DNA of 64,000 bases from Candidatus Methylomirabilota bacterium (GTDB lineage: Bacteria; Methylomirabilota; Methylomirabilia; Methylomirabilales; Methylomirabilaceae): NCBI GenBank assembly GCA_028870115.1, contig JAGWQH010000082.1, forward strand, positions 62,001 to 126,000. The letters are read 5' to 3'. Below, one piece after another: positions 14,480-23,649 of the stretch. How positions within the stretch are numbered: the first letter of the stretch is position 1; each line of letters begins with the position of its first letter. Both the position numbers and the translations under genes were made by a program. The notes under the pieces were generated by a model. It searched no databases. It had not been told where the DNA came from and was given only the letters and a program-made list of their open reading frames with translations.

Positions 14480-16899
14480 AGGCAACCGGAGGCAACAACG
14501 TGGTACGAAAGCGTTGGCTCGCGGCCGCAGTCCTCTTCGTCTTTTCCACGTCGTGCGCGACCACTGGGGTGTCAACGAATCAGACGCTGCGGCGCTCCCC
14601 AGGCGATCCATCTTCTCGGGTTGCCTCTTCTGCAGCGGCAGTTATCGGTGTAACCGGCGTACAGGTCCGGGCGGATGGACCGGACGGGATATCCATCATT
14701 GTCACAGCTGATGCGGCGCTGGTCGATTATACCTCGTTTGCGGAGCACGCCCCGCCCCGCCTCGTTATCGATCTCCCTCATGCCCGGAACGCGATCAGCC
14801 GGCCTGTCACGCTGGCGGCCGGCTCCCCTGTCTTGCGAGTGGAGACGATGGAGCTTCAGCAATCCCCTTTCCCCATTCTTCGCTTGATGTTCGATTTCAA
14901 CCGCCTGCTGCCGTATCGCGTAGAGTTAACCCGCAACGGCTTGCAGATTCTAGTCAGCCAGGAGGTCTCCGAGCACGCGCCAATAGCGCAAGAACCGACA
15001 CAACTGGAGCAGGCCGCCGAACCCGTGGTCCGCCCTGTCGAACCGATGACAAAAGGCTCGGTGCAGGCCGAGCAGCCTCCAGTCGTCTTACCCCCTGCTC
15101 CGAAAGAGGAAACGCTATCGCCGAAGCCCGCTGCTCTTCCGACAGCGGCTAACCGCCCCAGCCGCGAGGCAACCGGCAAACCGGGGCAGGGGACGCCACC
15201 GCCTCCGACAATCGCCGCCGCCAACAAACGGTTATCGATGGACTTCAAAGGAGCCGATCTCGACGACCTGCTGCGCCTCATCTCTGAAGTGAGCGGTCTG
15301 AACATCGTCGTCGCGCATGGCCTCAAGGATCGGAAAGATCGCGACGTCACCGTGCGATTGAACAATGTCGAGTGGCGTCAAGCGCTGGACGTGATCCTCA
15401 GGGCCAAGAGCCTCAGCTACGAGCAGGATGGTAATCTGATTTATGTGGGTTCGAAGGGCGAGATCCAAAAGAGCAAGGAAGACCGGGCGAAAGACATTGA
15501 GACGGCGGCGCTCAAAGATCTGCGAATAGACGAGGAGAAGCGGAAGGGCGAGGAGGCGAAGCGGAAGGTCGAGGAGGAAAGAAGGAAGGCTGAAGAAGAA
15601 GAGCGCCGATACGCTGAGGAGCCTCCATGCACAAAGGTGATACGTCTGGCGTATACCAAAGCCCTTGACGTCAAAAGGCATTTGGAACGGCTGAAAACGC
15701 GGCGAGGAAGCATTGAATTGGAGGCGACGACCAACACCCTGATTGTGAACGATGTGCAGTCGGTATGCACGAAGATGGCTGCCCTCGCCAAAGAGCTTGA
15801 TGCGCCGCCGAAAGATCCCTTCGTGACCAAGCTGCTGCCGTTTAATTACGCGAAAGCTACCGATCTGAAAACGCACCTGACTGCGCTGAGGACGAAGGAA
15901 GGCAGTGTGATCGTCGATGAGCGATCAAGCCGTATCATCGTGAAAGACCTCCCTGAGGCCGTGGAGCGGATCGAGGCGTTTTTGAAGCAGATCGATATTC
16001 CGACGCCGCAGGTCCTGATCGAAGCAAGGATTGTCGAGGCCACCCGCCAGTTCTCTCAAAGTCTTGGAATTCAATGGGGTGGGACAGGGATTCCGACGAG
16101 AGCGGGGAGTACAACGGGGGTAACGGCTTTCGGAGGAACTTCCTCATCCAGCGGAAGCTCCTCATCCGGAGGAACTTCCTCATCCAGCGGAAGCTCCTCA
16201 TCCGGAGGAACTTCCCTTCCGATTCAGTTCCCCAATTTTACGTCACCTACTGGCAATCCATTTCCCGTCACAGGAGGAGGGGTCCCATTTCTCGGGCCAG
16301 TCCCGCTCGCAGTGAATCTTCCGGTCACGTCGCCGGCTTTCGCGCTCGGCATGACTATCGGTAGTCTCGCGAATCGATTCCTTGTAGGAGCCCAGCTTTC
16401 AGCGGCTGAGAACAATGGCAAGATCAGGACCCTGTCGTCGCCGAGGGTGGCAACTCAGGACAATGAAGAAGCAGAGATCAAGCAGGGGACACAAGTCCCG
16501 TATACCACGATCGACAGCTCGGGGCGTACGGTTGTTCAGTTTCAGAATGCATTTATTAGCCTGAAGGTGAAGCCCCACATCACACCAGACGGTCGGGTCG
16601 CGATGAAGGTCGAGGCGGAGCGCTCCTTCCCCGGGCAACGGGTAGACTTCTCGCAGGGATTCGTCTTCCCCATCAACACGCGCAAGGCCACGACCAACAT
16701 TATGGTTCAGAACGGCTCGACTGTGGTTATCGGCGGGCTGCTGCAGTCCACCGAGGCGACTACCACAGATCAAGTACCGGCTCTCGGTGACATCCCAATC
16801 CTGGGTTGGCTCTTTAAGCGCCGTTCGATCGGACCGGATGAGCGAGTAGAGCTTCTGATTTTCCTTACACCCTCTGTCCTTCAAGAGTCTCGGCTCTAG
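14476..16899 (+). CDS. pilQ: Type IV pilus secretin PilQ
   Basis: An 807-residue outer-membrane channel. Order: signal peptide ending near FSTSCATTG (possible lipid anchor); an AMIN peptidoglycan-binding domain (about 55-165); a proline-rich linker; the STN domain (about 250-325, KRLSMDFKGADLDDLLRLIS); a charged segment (about 335-380); two secretin N-domains; and the secretin barrel with IRTLSSPRVATQDNEEAEI and VVIGGLLQSTE. Two features are unusual: the Lys/Glu/Arg-rich helical stretch between STN and the next N-domain, and a Gly-Ser-Thr repeat (about 552-580) inserted at the start of the barrel. Confidence 0.94.
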   Translation: MKATGGNNVVRKRWLAAAVLFVFSTSCATTGVSTNQTLRRSPGDPSSRVASSAAAVIGVTGVQVRADGPDGISIIVTADAALVDYTSFAEHAPPRLVIDLPHARNAISRPVTLAAGSPVLRVETMELQQSPFPILRLMFDFNRLLPYRVELTRNGLQILVSQEVSEHAPIAQEPTQLEQAAEPVVRPVEPMTKGSVQAEQPPVVLPPAPKEETLSPKPAALPTAANRPSREATGKPGQGTPPPPTIAAANKRLSMDFKGADLDDLLRLISEVSGLNIVVAHGLKDRKDRDVTVRLNNVEWRQALDVILRAKSLSYEQDGNLIYVGSKGEIQKSKEDRAKDIETAALKDLRIDEEKRKGEEAKRKVEEERRKAEEEERRYAEEPPCTKVIRLAYTKALDVKRHLERLKTRRGSIELEATTNTLIVNDVQSVCTKMAALAKELDAPPKDPFVTKLLPFNYAKATDLKTHLTALRTKEGSVIVDERSSRIIVKDLPEAVERIEAFLKQIDIPTPQVLIEARIVEATRQFSQSLGIQWGGTGIPTRAGSTTGVTAFGGTSSSSGSSSSGGTSSSSGSSSSGGTSLPIQFPNFTSPTGNPFPVTGGGVPFLGPVPLAVNLPVTSPAFALGMTIGSLANRFLVGAQLSAAENNGKIRTLSSPRVATQDNEEAEIKQGTQVPYTTIDSSGRTVVQFQNAFISLKVKPHITPDGRVAMKVEAERSFPGQRVDFSQGFVFPINTRKATTNIMVQNGSTVVIGGLLQSTEATTTDQVPALGDIPILGWLFKRRSIGPDERVELLIFLTPSVLQESRL
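16132..16215 (+). repeat. Tandem 36-base repeat within pilQ
   Basis: Two identical 36-base units (16132-16167 and 16168-16203) plus a 12-base partial third (16204-16215). Each encodes twelve residues rich in glycine, serine and threonine. As a perfect in-frame tandem it could expand or contract by slippage and change the length of this secretin loop. Confidence 0.85.
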
Positions 16900-16929
16900 A
16901 ACTGAGTAAACTCTTTGGAGGCGGTAACA

Positions 16930-17685
16930 ATGAGTTGGCCTCAGCACAAGCGTAAGAAATCGTTTCTCGCTTTCACGGTAGGATTGGGCGTACTGCTCTG
17001 GTCTTCAGCGCCGATCCGCGCTGAAGAGGCAGGCCTGACAGAGCTGTATGCGGGGATACGAGAGAATACAGTACGGTATATTGCGCTCGGAACCCCAGGC
17101 GATCTCATAAGGCTGCAAGACGCTTTCTACAGAACTGAACGGGAACTTGCCAAATTACTGCTCGATATCCCCTCGGAGGGATCGGCACAGCTTGCGAATC
17201 AACAGCAAACGTTCAAAGACCTCAAGGATCGCCTTGCCGAATCACAAGATTTCCGGAGGCTCCTCGACCGCCCTGACGAAAAGGCTCCCATTGCTCAGTT
17301 ACCACTCATGGGCGCTGAGGAGTGGAACGCTATTCGAAAGCAGATCTCAGGACGTGTCGAAGCGTTGCGAGGGGCCATCGACAGTGTTGAAGAGGCCATC
17401 CGCTCTGAAGAAGCTGCGCATATTCTCACCCTTATTGACGAAAGAAAAGCGCTCGCTAATCTCCTTGAGAAGAAGCGACTGGAACTACTGACAGAGTATT
17501 CAAAATGGCTCGAGTGCCAGGTTGCCGATCGATCATGCCTGCATCAAAGGCTTCGGATCCTCTGCGAAATCAGGCTGCTCTCATCAGGCGCAGAGCGACT
17601 TCACATCCTTCGGCTCATAGCTGACGTTGACAGCCGACTCAATGCCGGTGGACAGATTGAGTCAACCAGTTGCGACAGCCTCTAG
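16930..17685 (+). CDS. Exported coiled-coil protein of unknown function
   Basis: Not recognised. A 251-residue product with a signal peptide (basic start, SFLAFTVGLGVLLWSSAPI, cleavage near IRAEE). The mature part is almost wholly helical, with long stretches of charged and leucine heptads (for example about residues 75-90 and 140-190), and has four cysteines in the last third. GGAGG stands before the ATG at 16930. It follows pilQ by 30 bases and is probably in the same transcript, so a role in pilus assembly at the cell envelope is an inference from position only. Confidence 0.7.
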   Translation: MSWPQHKRKKSFLAFTVGLGVLLWSSAPIRAEEAGLTELYAGIRENTVRYIALGTPGDLIRLQDAFYRTERELAKLLLDIPSEGSAQLANQQQTFKDLKDRLAESQDFRRLLDRPDEKAPIAQLPLMGAEEWNAIRKQISGRVEALRGAIDSVEEAIRSEEAAHILTLIDERKALANLLEKKRLELLTEYSKWLECQVADRSCLHQRLRILCEIRLLSSGAERLHILRLIADVDSRLNAGGQIESTSCDSL

Positions 17686-17689
17686 CGCA

Positions 17690-18535
17690 ATGATAGCGAA
17701 TCGTCATATAACAACCCTGGCTATAGCATTCCTCCTCAGCCTGCCCTCCGCCTCGAATGCTGAATACCTCATCTATCTCAAGGGGGGGCATTTCATCGTA
17801 GCTGATGATTGCACCTTTTCCACCAGCCAGGGGGTTGGAAAGGGTCTCCAGGCCAGCGAGCAGCCAATCTTCGTGGAAGACTGCACGAAGGGGAAGCCAA
17901 GGAGCCAAATCTTCTGGAGCACGACTAATGGGTACTTTGGAGAGCTGAACGTCGACGATGTCTATGCTATCCTCGGAACAAAAAGTCTCCAACCGATTAA
18001 GCCGTCTGGCGCCACCATGCCGTTGGAAGATTACCTGATCACCAATCGTGACGAGAGCTTTGTAAACGCAAAGGTCGTCGAAGAGAAAGGTGTCGATATT
18101 TATGGGTTGAAGCGAGATGAACTAGCTAAGGTTGATCGGCGAGGTGTCATCGAGATTGCCCCTGAACGTCTGGCAAAAAGCCGATCGGGTGAGGGGCTAT
18201 GTCCTGGGGAGCCGGTTGAATTCGCGGTGAGTGAAGTCGAGGTCGTGGACGGTCATCTGATCGGGGTCGTCACAAACCTCTCGAAGGCTCCGTGGAGACC
18301 GTGGATCGACGTTGAAGTTTCCGTAAAGGGGAGACGCCGGGGTAAGTTTCAGATCGGAGATAAGGATGGTGATGCCCCGTTGCCGAATATCCTTGTGCTT
18401 GATGAGAGTACTTCGGTCGATCAGCCGCTGCCGGCCAGATTACTCAAGGAGTTAGAGCGCCTCAGTGAAGCCGACGCGGGCGTTCGGCTCTGCTATCGGA
18501 AGATCAAGACTACTGCTGAGCTGTTGGCCAAGTAA
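17690..18535 (+). CDS. Exported protein of unknown function
   Basis: Not recognised. About 281 residues from the ATG at 17690, four bases after the preceding stop. The signal peptide is TTLAIAFLLSLPSASNA, with cleavage before EYLIYLKGGHFIVADDC. That mature start resembles the short beta domains that read out envelope material, but no family can be named. Several cysteines are spaced through the protein (DDC, EDC, GLCPG, RLCYR). It sits between pilQ and the aro genes with the preceding unknown gene. Confidence 0.7.
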   Translation: MIANRHITTLAIAFLLSLPSASNAEYLIYLKGGHFIVADDCTFSTSQGVGKGLQASEQPIFVEDCTKGKPRSQIFWSTTNGYFGELNVDDVYAILGTKSLQPIKPSGATMPLEDYLITNRDESFVNAKVVEEKGVDIYGLKRDELAKVDRRGVIEIAPERLAKSRSGEGLCPGEPVEFAVSEVEVVDGHLIGVVTNLSKAPWRPWIDVEVSVKGRRRGKFQIGDKDGDAPLPNILVLDESTSVDQPLPARLLKELERLSEADAGVRLCYRKIKTTAELLAK

Positions 18536-18667
18536 GGACTGCCTGCCGAATCCGCCTCGCTCAACGTACCGCTCACCTGAATCTCCTCCCCAACACGCTT
18601 GTCGGCTGGGTTTTCCCTTTTATCGTGTTATCACTTGGGGTACAATCCGGCCTGTAAAGGATACATC

Positions 18668-19621
18668 ATGCGTACGCTGCTGAAGTATTTCTCCTCGGTT
18701 AGAAAATTCCCCTCACCCTCTCCCTCTCCCCAAGGGGGGCGAGGGGCAATAAGAGATGACTCCTCTCCTCATCAGGGAGAGGATGGAGGTGAGGGGGTAC
18801 GAGGGAGCATAATACCCATAGGCGCACCGCCGGTGAATGGGGTATCGGCCACATGGCTGATTGTGATCGTAGTTGGCGTTGTCCTGGGCTGGGGGTTCCT
18901 TGATCCGTGTAACCTCATGGCCGAGAACGAGCCGATGATCCTTTCGCTGGGCGATGACTCCTATCTCACTTGGTCAGAGGTGGAGTCGAAGACCGGCGCG
19001 GTCGTCACACGCGAACTCGGAGATTCCCCACTTGCCGCGTTCTCCGTGGTTATCCTCTCGAACGTGAGCTATGACAGCCTGCCGGAGGCGGTGCGCGATG
19101 GGCTTGCTGACTATCTGGAGCGCGGGGGTTCATTGCTGGTCACTGGTGGACAGCAGTCTTACGGGAGTGGGGGATATGCCGGTACACCGTTAGCGGACCT
19201 TTTGCCGCTCAAGCCATCACGGGATGACTGGGTTCCACACCCCTTCGGCCCGACGCTGATTTTTCAGCCTAGCCATCCGATCCTGAGAGACGTCGTAATC
19301 CCGACAATGGCCTTCTTCAACGAGCTCGACCTGAACAGCGGCGCTCAGGAAATCGCACAGTACCGCAAGGCATCCAAGGCAGCCTTTGCAGGTGGGGGCG
19401 ACCCTGGAGGCGGAGAGATTGCGGGAGGCGGGCGTCGCCCCATGCCGCTTATTGCTGAGCGCAGTATCGGCCCAGGAACTATCCTGGCGATTGCGCTGGA
19501 CATGACACTCACCGGCGACTGGAAGGATCGGGATCGTTTTGCGCAGAATTGCGTCGAGTATCTGCTCCAGCGCTCCAAGATCGAGTCTCTCAAGCCGCCA
19601 AAGGAACCGGTGACGGAGTGA
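18668..19621 (+). CDS. Membrane protein with glutamine-amidotransferase-like domain
   Basis: About 317 residues from the ATG at 18668 (AAAGGA upstream). Residues 14-46 are encoded by an inverted repeat and look disordered. A membrane helix follows (about 60-80, WLIVIVVGVVLGWGF). The rest, starting LGDDSYLTWSEVESKTGAVV, resembles the putative glutamine amidotransferase domain (DUF1355/PF07090 type): VVILSNVSYDSLPEAVRDGL, YLERGGSLLVTGGQQSYGSG and a late IGPGTILAIALDM. The usual catalytic cysteine is not evident, so it may be a binding fold. A GTG after the repeat (near 18832) could be the original start. It ends 4 bases before aroC. Confidence 0.65.
   Translation: MRTLLKYFSSVRKFPSPSPSPQGGRGAIRDDSSPHQGEDGGEGVRGSIIPIGAPPVNGVSATWLIVIVVGVVLGWGFLDPCNLMAENEPMILSLGDDSYLTWSEVESKTGAVVTRELGDSPLAAFSVVILSNVSYDSLPEAVRDGLADYLERGGSLLVTGGQQSYGSGGYAGTPLADLLPLKPSRDDWVPHPFGPTLIFQPSHPILRDVVIPTMAFFNELDLNSGAQEIAQYRKASKAAFAGGGDPGGGEIAGGGRRPMPLIAERSIGPGTILAIALDMTLTGDWKDRDRFAQNCVEYLLQRSKIESLKPPKEPVTE
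18709..18796 (+). repeat. Imperfect inverted repeat inside the 5' coding part
   Basis: Left arm 18709-18730 (CCCCTCACCCTCTCCC and on) and right arm 18775-18796 (GGGAGAGG to GAGGTGAGGGG) are complementary at most positions, with a smaller G-rich pair inside. It belongs to the type of CCCTCACCC/GGGTGAGGG palindromes scattered between genes in many GC-rich bacteria. Here it is read through in frame. Confidence 0.6.
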
Positions 19622-19625
19622 TGGG

Positions 19626-20789
19626 ATGTTGCGCTATCTGACCGCGGGCGAATCTCACGGTCCTATGCTTGCGACGATCCTGGAGGGTATCCCAGCCGGT
19701 CTTCCGCTTACCGTCCAGGAGATTACGCGTGAGCTCGTGAGAAGGCAGCAGGGGTACGGACGCGGGGGCAGGATGCGCATCGAAAATGACGAGGCCGACA
19801 TTGTAGGCGGCGTTCGTCATGGTCTGACTCTTGGTGGACCGATCGCGATCCTGATCGCAAATCGCGATTGGGAAAACTGGAAGCTTACGATGGACCCAGC
19901 GCCGATAGGGAGGGAAGCTGATCCAAAAGGGGCCGTCACTCGTCCAAGACCGGGACACGCGGATTTGGCCGGGGCTCTCAAATACGGGCAACAGGATATC
20001 CGTAATGTACTTGAACGAGCGAGCGCTAGGGAGACGACCGCCCGTGTGGCTGTCGGAGCCGTCTGCAAGCGGTTACTGCTGCAGTTCGGCGCTGAGGTAT
20101 TCAGTCATGTTGTTGGGATCGGACCCGTCGCGGCTAAGACTGATGACCTCTCGTTTACGGAGATTCGAGAGCGCGCCGAGGCCTCCCCAGTGCGATGCGC
20201 GGATCAGCAGGCTGGCGAAGCGATGATGCGGAAGATCGACGAGGCAAGGAGCAGAGGCACCAGCCTCGGGGGCGTATTCGAGGTGGTCGCGCTCAATCTC
20301 CCGGTTGGGCTCGGTAGTTATGTGCATTGGGACTGCAAACTCGACGGCTGGCTTGCCCAAGCGGTGATGAGCATCCAGGCGATCAAAGGGGTGGAGATCG
20401 GTCTGGGGTTTGAGGGTGCCAGGCGATTCGGGTTTGAAACCCATGATGAGATCTTCTACGAGAACGGTCGCTTCATGCGGAAGACCAACAGGGCAGGTGG
20501 GCTGGAAGGGGGGATGTCAAACGGCGAGCCGATCCTCATTCGGGGCGCGATGAAGCCGATTGCCACGCAGTACACCCCGATGGCCTCAGTGGATCTCCGC
20601 ACAAAAGAGCCATTTCACGCGAGCATCGAACGATCGGATATCTGCGCTGTTCCCGCCGCCGGGGTGATCGGGGAGGCCGTTGTGGCGTTTGAGATTGCGC
20701 GGGCATTTCGTGAAAAGTTTGGCGGCGACAGCTTACAGGAGATGACACGCAATTACCAGGGGTATATCACCTCGATTCGCGAACGCTAA
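19626..20789 (+). CDS. aroC: Chorismate synthase
   Basis: A 387-residue FMN-dependent enzyme catalysing the last shikimate-pathway step, EPSP to chorismate. The signature GESHGPML opens the protein; RQQGYGRGGRM, RPRPGHADLAGALKY, SARETTARVAVGA and the late MKPIATQYTP are all as expected. The length is normal. It begins four bases after the amidotransferase-like gene and leads an aroC-aroK-aroB-aroQ run that feeds chorismate to the trp genes upstream. Confidence 0.97.
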   Translation: MLRYLTAGESHGPMLATILEGIPAGLPLTVQEITRELVRRQQGYGRGGRMRIENDEADIVGGVRHGLTLGGPIAILIANRDWENWKLTMDPAPIGREADPKGAVTRPRPGHADLAGALKYGQQDIRNVLERASARETTARVAVGAVCKRLLLQFGAEVFSHVVGIGPVAAKTDDLSFTEIRERAEASPVRCADQQAGEAMMRKIDEARSRGTSLGGVFEVVALNLPVGLGSYVHWDCKLDGWLAQAVMSIQAIKGVEIGLGFEGARRFGFETHDEIFYENGRFMRKTNRAGGLEGGMSNGEPILIRGAMKPIATQYTPMASVDLRTKEPFHASIERSDICAVPAAGVIGEAVVAFEIARAFREKFGGDSLQEMTRNYQGYITSIRER

Positions 20790-20790
20790 T

Positions 20791-21321
20791 ATGAAGATCG
20801 TACTCACCGGATTCATGGGGACAGGGAAGAGTGTGGTGGGTCGTCGACTCGCCCAACGGCTTGCGTTGCCCTTTATCGATCTGGACGACGCGATCGAAGC
20901 GGCGGCGAATATGGCGATCCCGGAGATTTTTGCGATTGAGGGAGAGTCCGGCTTCAGGAGGAGAGAGCGGGAGTTGATTGCGGGCCTGGCGAATCGCCGG
21001 AGTTGTGTGATTGCCACCGGAGGCGGCGCCGTGCTCGACCCGGAGAATGTCCGGAATCTCAGAACTGGAGCGGTCCTCGTGTGTCTCGTAGCTGAGCCGG
21101 CCGTTATCCTGCAGCGGCTGGGCGCCGACACCCATCGTCCGCTTTTACACATTCCGGACCGGCTCGCCAGGATCCGGGAGCTGCTGGAGCAGCGAGGTGT
21201 CGCCTATGCCCAAGCGGATCTCTCTATTGATACGAGCGGAGCGGATATAGAAGAGATCGTCGATCGGATCGTGTGCCGTCTCCGCCTGGAGACAGCCGGG
21301 AGCGTGGATAGAGGGCGATGA
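20791..21321 (+). CDS. aroK: Shikimate kinase
   Basis: A 176-residue kinase that phosphorylates shikimate with ATP. The Walker A loop is GFMGTGKS (residues 7-14), the shikimate-binding aspartate is in IDLDDAIE, ESGFRRRERELI carries binding arginine residues, and GGGAVLDPENV is the Walker B-like glycine loop. One base separates it from aroC, and its stop overlaps the aroB start. Confidence 0.96.
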   Translation: MKIVLTGFMGTGKSVVGRRLAQRLALPFIDLDDAIEAAANMAIPEIFAIEGESGFRRRERELIAGLANRRSCVIATGGGAVLDPENVRNLRTGAVLVCLVAEPAVILQRLGADTHRPLLHIPDRLARIRELLEQRGVAYAQADLSIDTSGADIEEIVDRIVCRLRLETAGSVDRGR

Positions 21322-22412
21322 AGAGTGTGGCCAGAGTCCCCGTAGCGCTCGGCAGCAGGAGTTACCAGATTGTCGTTGGGAGTGGATTACTGAAGCAACT
21401 GGGCGCTCTGTGTGGTGAGCTGCTTCCGAGCAGGCGAGTGATGATTGTCACAAATCCCGTCGTAAGGCGACTCTACGAGGCCAAAGCGTCAGCCTCGCTG
21501 CGGCAGGCCGGGTTCCAGGTGGCAATCACAGAGGTTCCGGCAGGGGAACGGGCGAAGTCGCTGCGTCAGGCGGCCGGCCTGTATCGGGCCTTCCTGCATA
21601 ATCGGATGGATCGCCGCTCTGCCGTGGTTACCCTGGGTGGGGGGGTGATCGGAGATCTGGCAGGGTACGCGGCCGCGACCTTCCTTCGAGGTCTGCCGTT
21701 GGTGCAGGTTCCAACGACGCTTCTGGCCCAGGTGGACAGTAGTGTCGGCGGAAAAGTTGCCGTCAATCTGCCAGCGGGGAAGAATCTGGTCGGCGCCTTT
21801 TACCAGCCGTCGCTGGTCGTGGCTGATGTTCAGACCATGAGGTCGCTGCCGCCGCGACAGATGCGGGCCGGGCTGGCCGAAGTGATAAAATACGGCATGA
21901 TCGCCGATCGGGAGCTGTTCGCGTACGTCGAAACGCACCTGGATGCAATCCTCCGCGCAGAGGAAGAGCCCCTGACCCATCTTGTGACCCGCTCATGCGC
22001 GATCAAGGCGCAAGTCGTCGAACAGGATGAACGGGAGGAGGGGGTGCGCGCAATCCTCAACTTCGGGCATACCGTTGGTCACGCCCTTGAAACCACCGCC
22101 GGATATCATCGACTTCTTCACGGTGAAGCGATAGCAATCGGAATGGTCGTAGCGACAATGCTTTCGGTTAACCGAGGCCTTTGCGAACACGAAGATCTGG
22201 ATCGGTTGCGGAGCCTCCTGACCAGAATCGGATTACCGACAAGCGCCCATGCAGATACATCGAGTCTTTTACACACAATACGTTATGATAAAAAGGTGAG
22301 AAATCAGATGATCTATTTCGTCGTAACCAAGGGGATCGGCCATGCGACATTAGCGGCCATTTCGGACCTTGGTGAGCTGAAGGCCGCCTTCCGTGCGGCG
22401 TGGAGTCGGTGA
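21318..22412 (+). CDS. aroB: 3-Dehydroquinate synthase
   Basis: A 364-residue NAD- and zinc-dependent enzyme forming the first ring of the shikimate pathway. Motifs include VTLGGGVIGDLAGYAAATFLR, VPTTLLAQVDSSVGGKVAVN, AEVIKYGMI and LNFGHTVGHALE, which carry the metal ligands (Glu, His, His). The aroK-aroB pairing next to pilMNOPQ is a well-known bacterial arrangement, here interrupted by three extra genes and aroC. Confidence 0.97.
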   Translation: MKSVARVPVALGSRSYQIVVGSGLLKQLGALCGELLPSRRVMIVTNPVVRRLYEAKASASLRQAGFQVAITEVPAGERAKSLRQAAGLYRAFLHNRMDRRSAVVTLGGGVIGDLAGYAAATFLRGLPLVQVPTTLLAQVDSSVGGKVAVNLPAGKNLVGAFYQPSLVVADVQTMRSLPPRQMRAGLAEVIKYGMIADRELFAYVETHLDAILRAEEEPLTHLVTRSCAIKAQVVEQDEREEGVRAILNFGHTVGHALETTAGYHRLLHGEAIAIGMVVATMLSVNRGLCEHEDLDRLRSLLTRIGLPTSAHADTSSLLHTIRYDKKVRNQMIYFVVTKGIGHATLAAISDLGELKAAFRAAWSR

Positions 22413-22414
22413 CC

Positions 22415-22885
22415 ATGGGTGACGTGAAAAGCAGCTCGGGAAAACGTATTCTGGTGTTGAACGGACCTAACTTGAACCTGTTGGGACGTCGAGAACCGGA
22501 TCAGTATGGTCGTACAACGCTGAAGGAGATTGAGGATGAACTGAGGTCCTATGCGGACTCACGAGGAGTCGAAATCCGTTTCGTTCAGTCCAACCACGAA
22601 GGCGAGCTCATCGATACGATCCACAAGGCCATGGGATGGGCTGATGCCATGATTGTCAACGCCGCCGCCTTAACCCATTCGAGTGTGGGGCTGCGGGATG
22701 CGATCGTTGCCGCGGCTATCCCGGCGGTCGAGGTCCATCTGTCAAACATCTACCGCCGTGAAGAGTTTCGCCATCGTTCTTTGATCGCCGATGTTGCCGC
22801 CGGACAGATCACTGGATTCGGCGCCTTTAGTTATCGGCTGGGGCTAGAGGCTGCCCTTCAGCTACTTGATAAAAAGGGATCGTGA
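22415..22885 (+). CDS. aroQ: 3-Dehydroquinate dehydratase, type II
   Basis: A 156-residue type II dehydroquinase. Motifs: VLNGPNLNLLGRREPDQYG with catalytic Arg and Tyr, QSNHEGELID, NAAALTHSSVGLRDA and the late EVHLSNIYRREEFRHRS with the catalytic histidine neighbourhood. The ATG at 22415, two bases after the aroB stop, is preferred over a GTG inside aroB. Type II enzymes form dodecamers and are unrelated to AroD. Confidence 0.95.
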   Translation: MGDVKSSSGKRILVLNGPNLNLLGRREPDQYGRTTLKEIEDELRSYADSRGVEIRFVQSNHEGELIDTIHKAMGWADAMIVNAAALTHSSVGLRDAIVAAAIPAVEVHLSNIYRREEFRHRSLIADVAAGQITGFGAFSYRLGLEAALQLLDKKGS

Positions 22886-22924
22886 GATGAACGCTCAGGT
22901 CTCGTTTACTCATGGAGAAAAGAG

Positions 22925-23485
22925 ATGATGATTTCTGGAGGAGATCTGCGCCCTGGGGTGAAGGTTGAATTGGATGGCAGTCCCTTCGTTGTCACAGACT
23001 TTCAGTGGGTCAAGCCCGGCAAAGGCGGCGCCTTCATGCGCACCAAGCTGAAGAATATGAAGACCGGCGCCATCATTGACCGCACATTCAGAACCGAGGA
23101 GAAGCTTCCGAAGGCGGAGGTAGAGGATCGCAAAGTACAGTTCCTCTACCACGACGGTGACGTCTATCACTTCATGGATACGGAGAGTTTCGACCAATTC
23201 ACGATGAATGAGAAACAGCTCGGAGAGGCCAGCGGCTTCCTGAAGGAAGAGATGATTATCTCGGTCCTAAACCATCGTGGGGAACCGATCGGTGTGGTGC
23301 TACCGACCTTCGTTGAGCTCAGGGTGGTCCAGACGGACCCCGGCTTCCGTGGCGACACGGCGTCCGGCGGCTCCAAGCCGGCGACACTCGAGACGGGCGC
23401 CACGATCCAGGTTCCGCTGTTCATTAACGTCGGGGATCTACTTCGTGTAGACACGCGCTTCGGTAGTTATGTAGAGCGAGCCTGA
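22925..23485 (+). CDS. efp: Elongation factor P
   Basis: A 186-residue factor that relieves ribosome stalling at proline runs. The modification-site loop is PGKGGAF with lysine at the tip, so the EpmA/lysyl type is possible but the modifying enzyme is not seen here. Three beta domains are present, the last ending [31 protein letters not shown] precedes the first of two ATG codons. It commonly follows aroQ in bacteria. Confidence 0.96.
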   Translation: MMISGGDLRPGVKVELDGSPFVVTDFQWVKPGKGGAFMRTKLKNMKTGAIIDRTFRTEEKLPKAEVEDRKVQFLYHDGDVYHFMDTESFDQFTMNEKQLGEASGFLKEEMIISVLNHRGEPIGVVLPTFVELRVVQTDPGFRGDTASGGSKPATLETGATIQVPLFINVGDLLRVDTRFGSYVERA

Positions 23486-23526
23486 GGCGATTCACCGATC
23501 TCTGTATTGGGTCGACAACCTGTCGC

Positions 23527-23616
23527 GTCATTGCGAGGCGAAGCCGAAGCAATCTTACAGTCCTTCAGAACAACGATGGTGAGATTGCCACGCTCCCGTT
23601 GGTCGCTCGCAATGAC
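23527..23616. repeat. Dispersed inverted repeat, copy A
   Basis: A 90-base element bounded by perfect inverted ends GTCATTGCGAG (23527-23537) and CTCGCAATGAC (23606-23616), with an inner pair around GCAATCT and AGATTGC. A 99-base relative lies at 46247-46345 and shares its right half almost exactly (ACGCTCCCGTTGGTCGCTCG). Similarity continues past the right end (an ATTGAGT segment follows both). It has no coding capacity. Such elements are typical of short non-autonomous repeats. Confidence 0.8.
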
Positions 23617-23649
23617 AGCTCATTGAGTTGCAGTGTCTTGTGAGAAATA

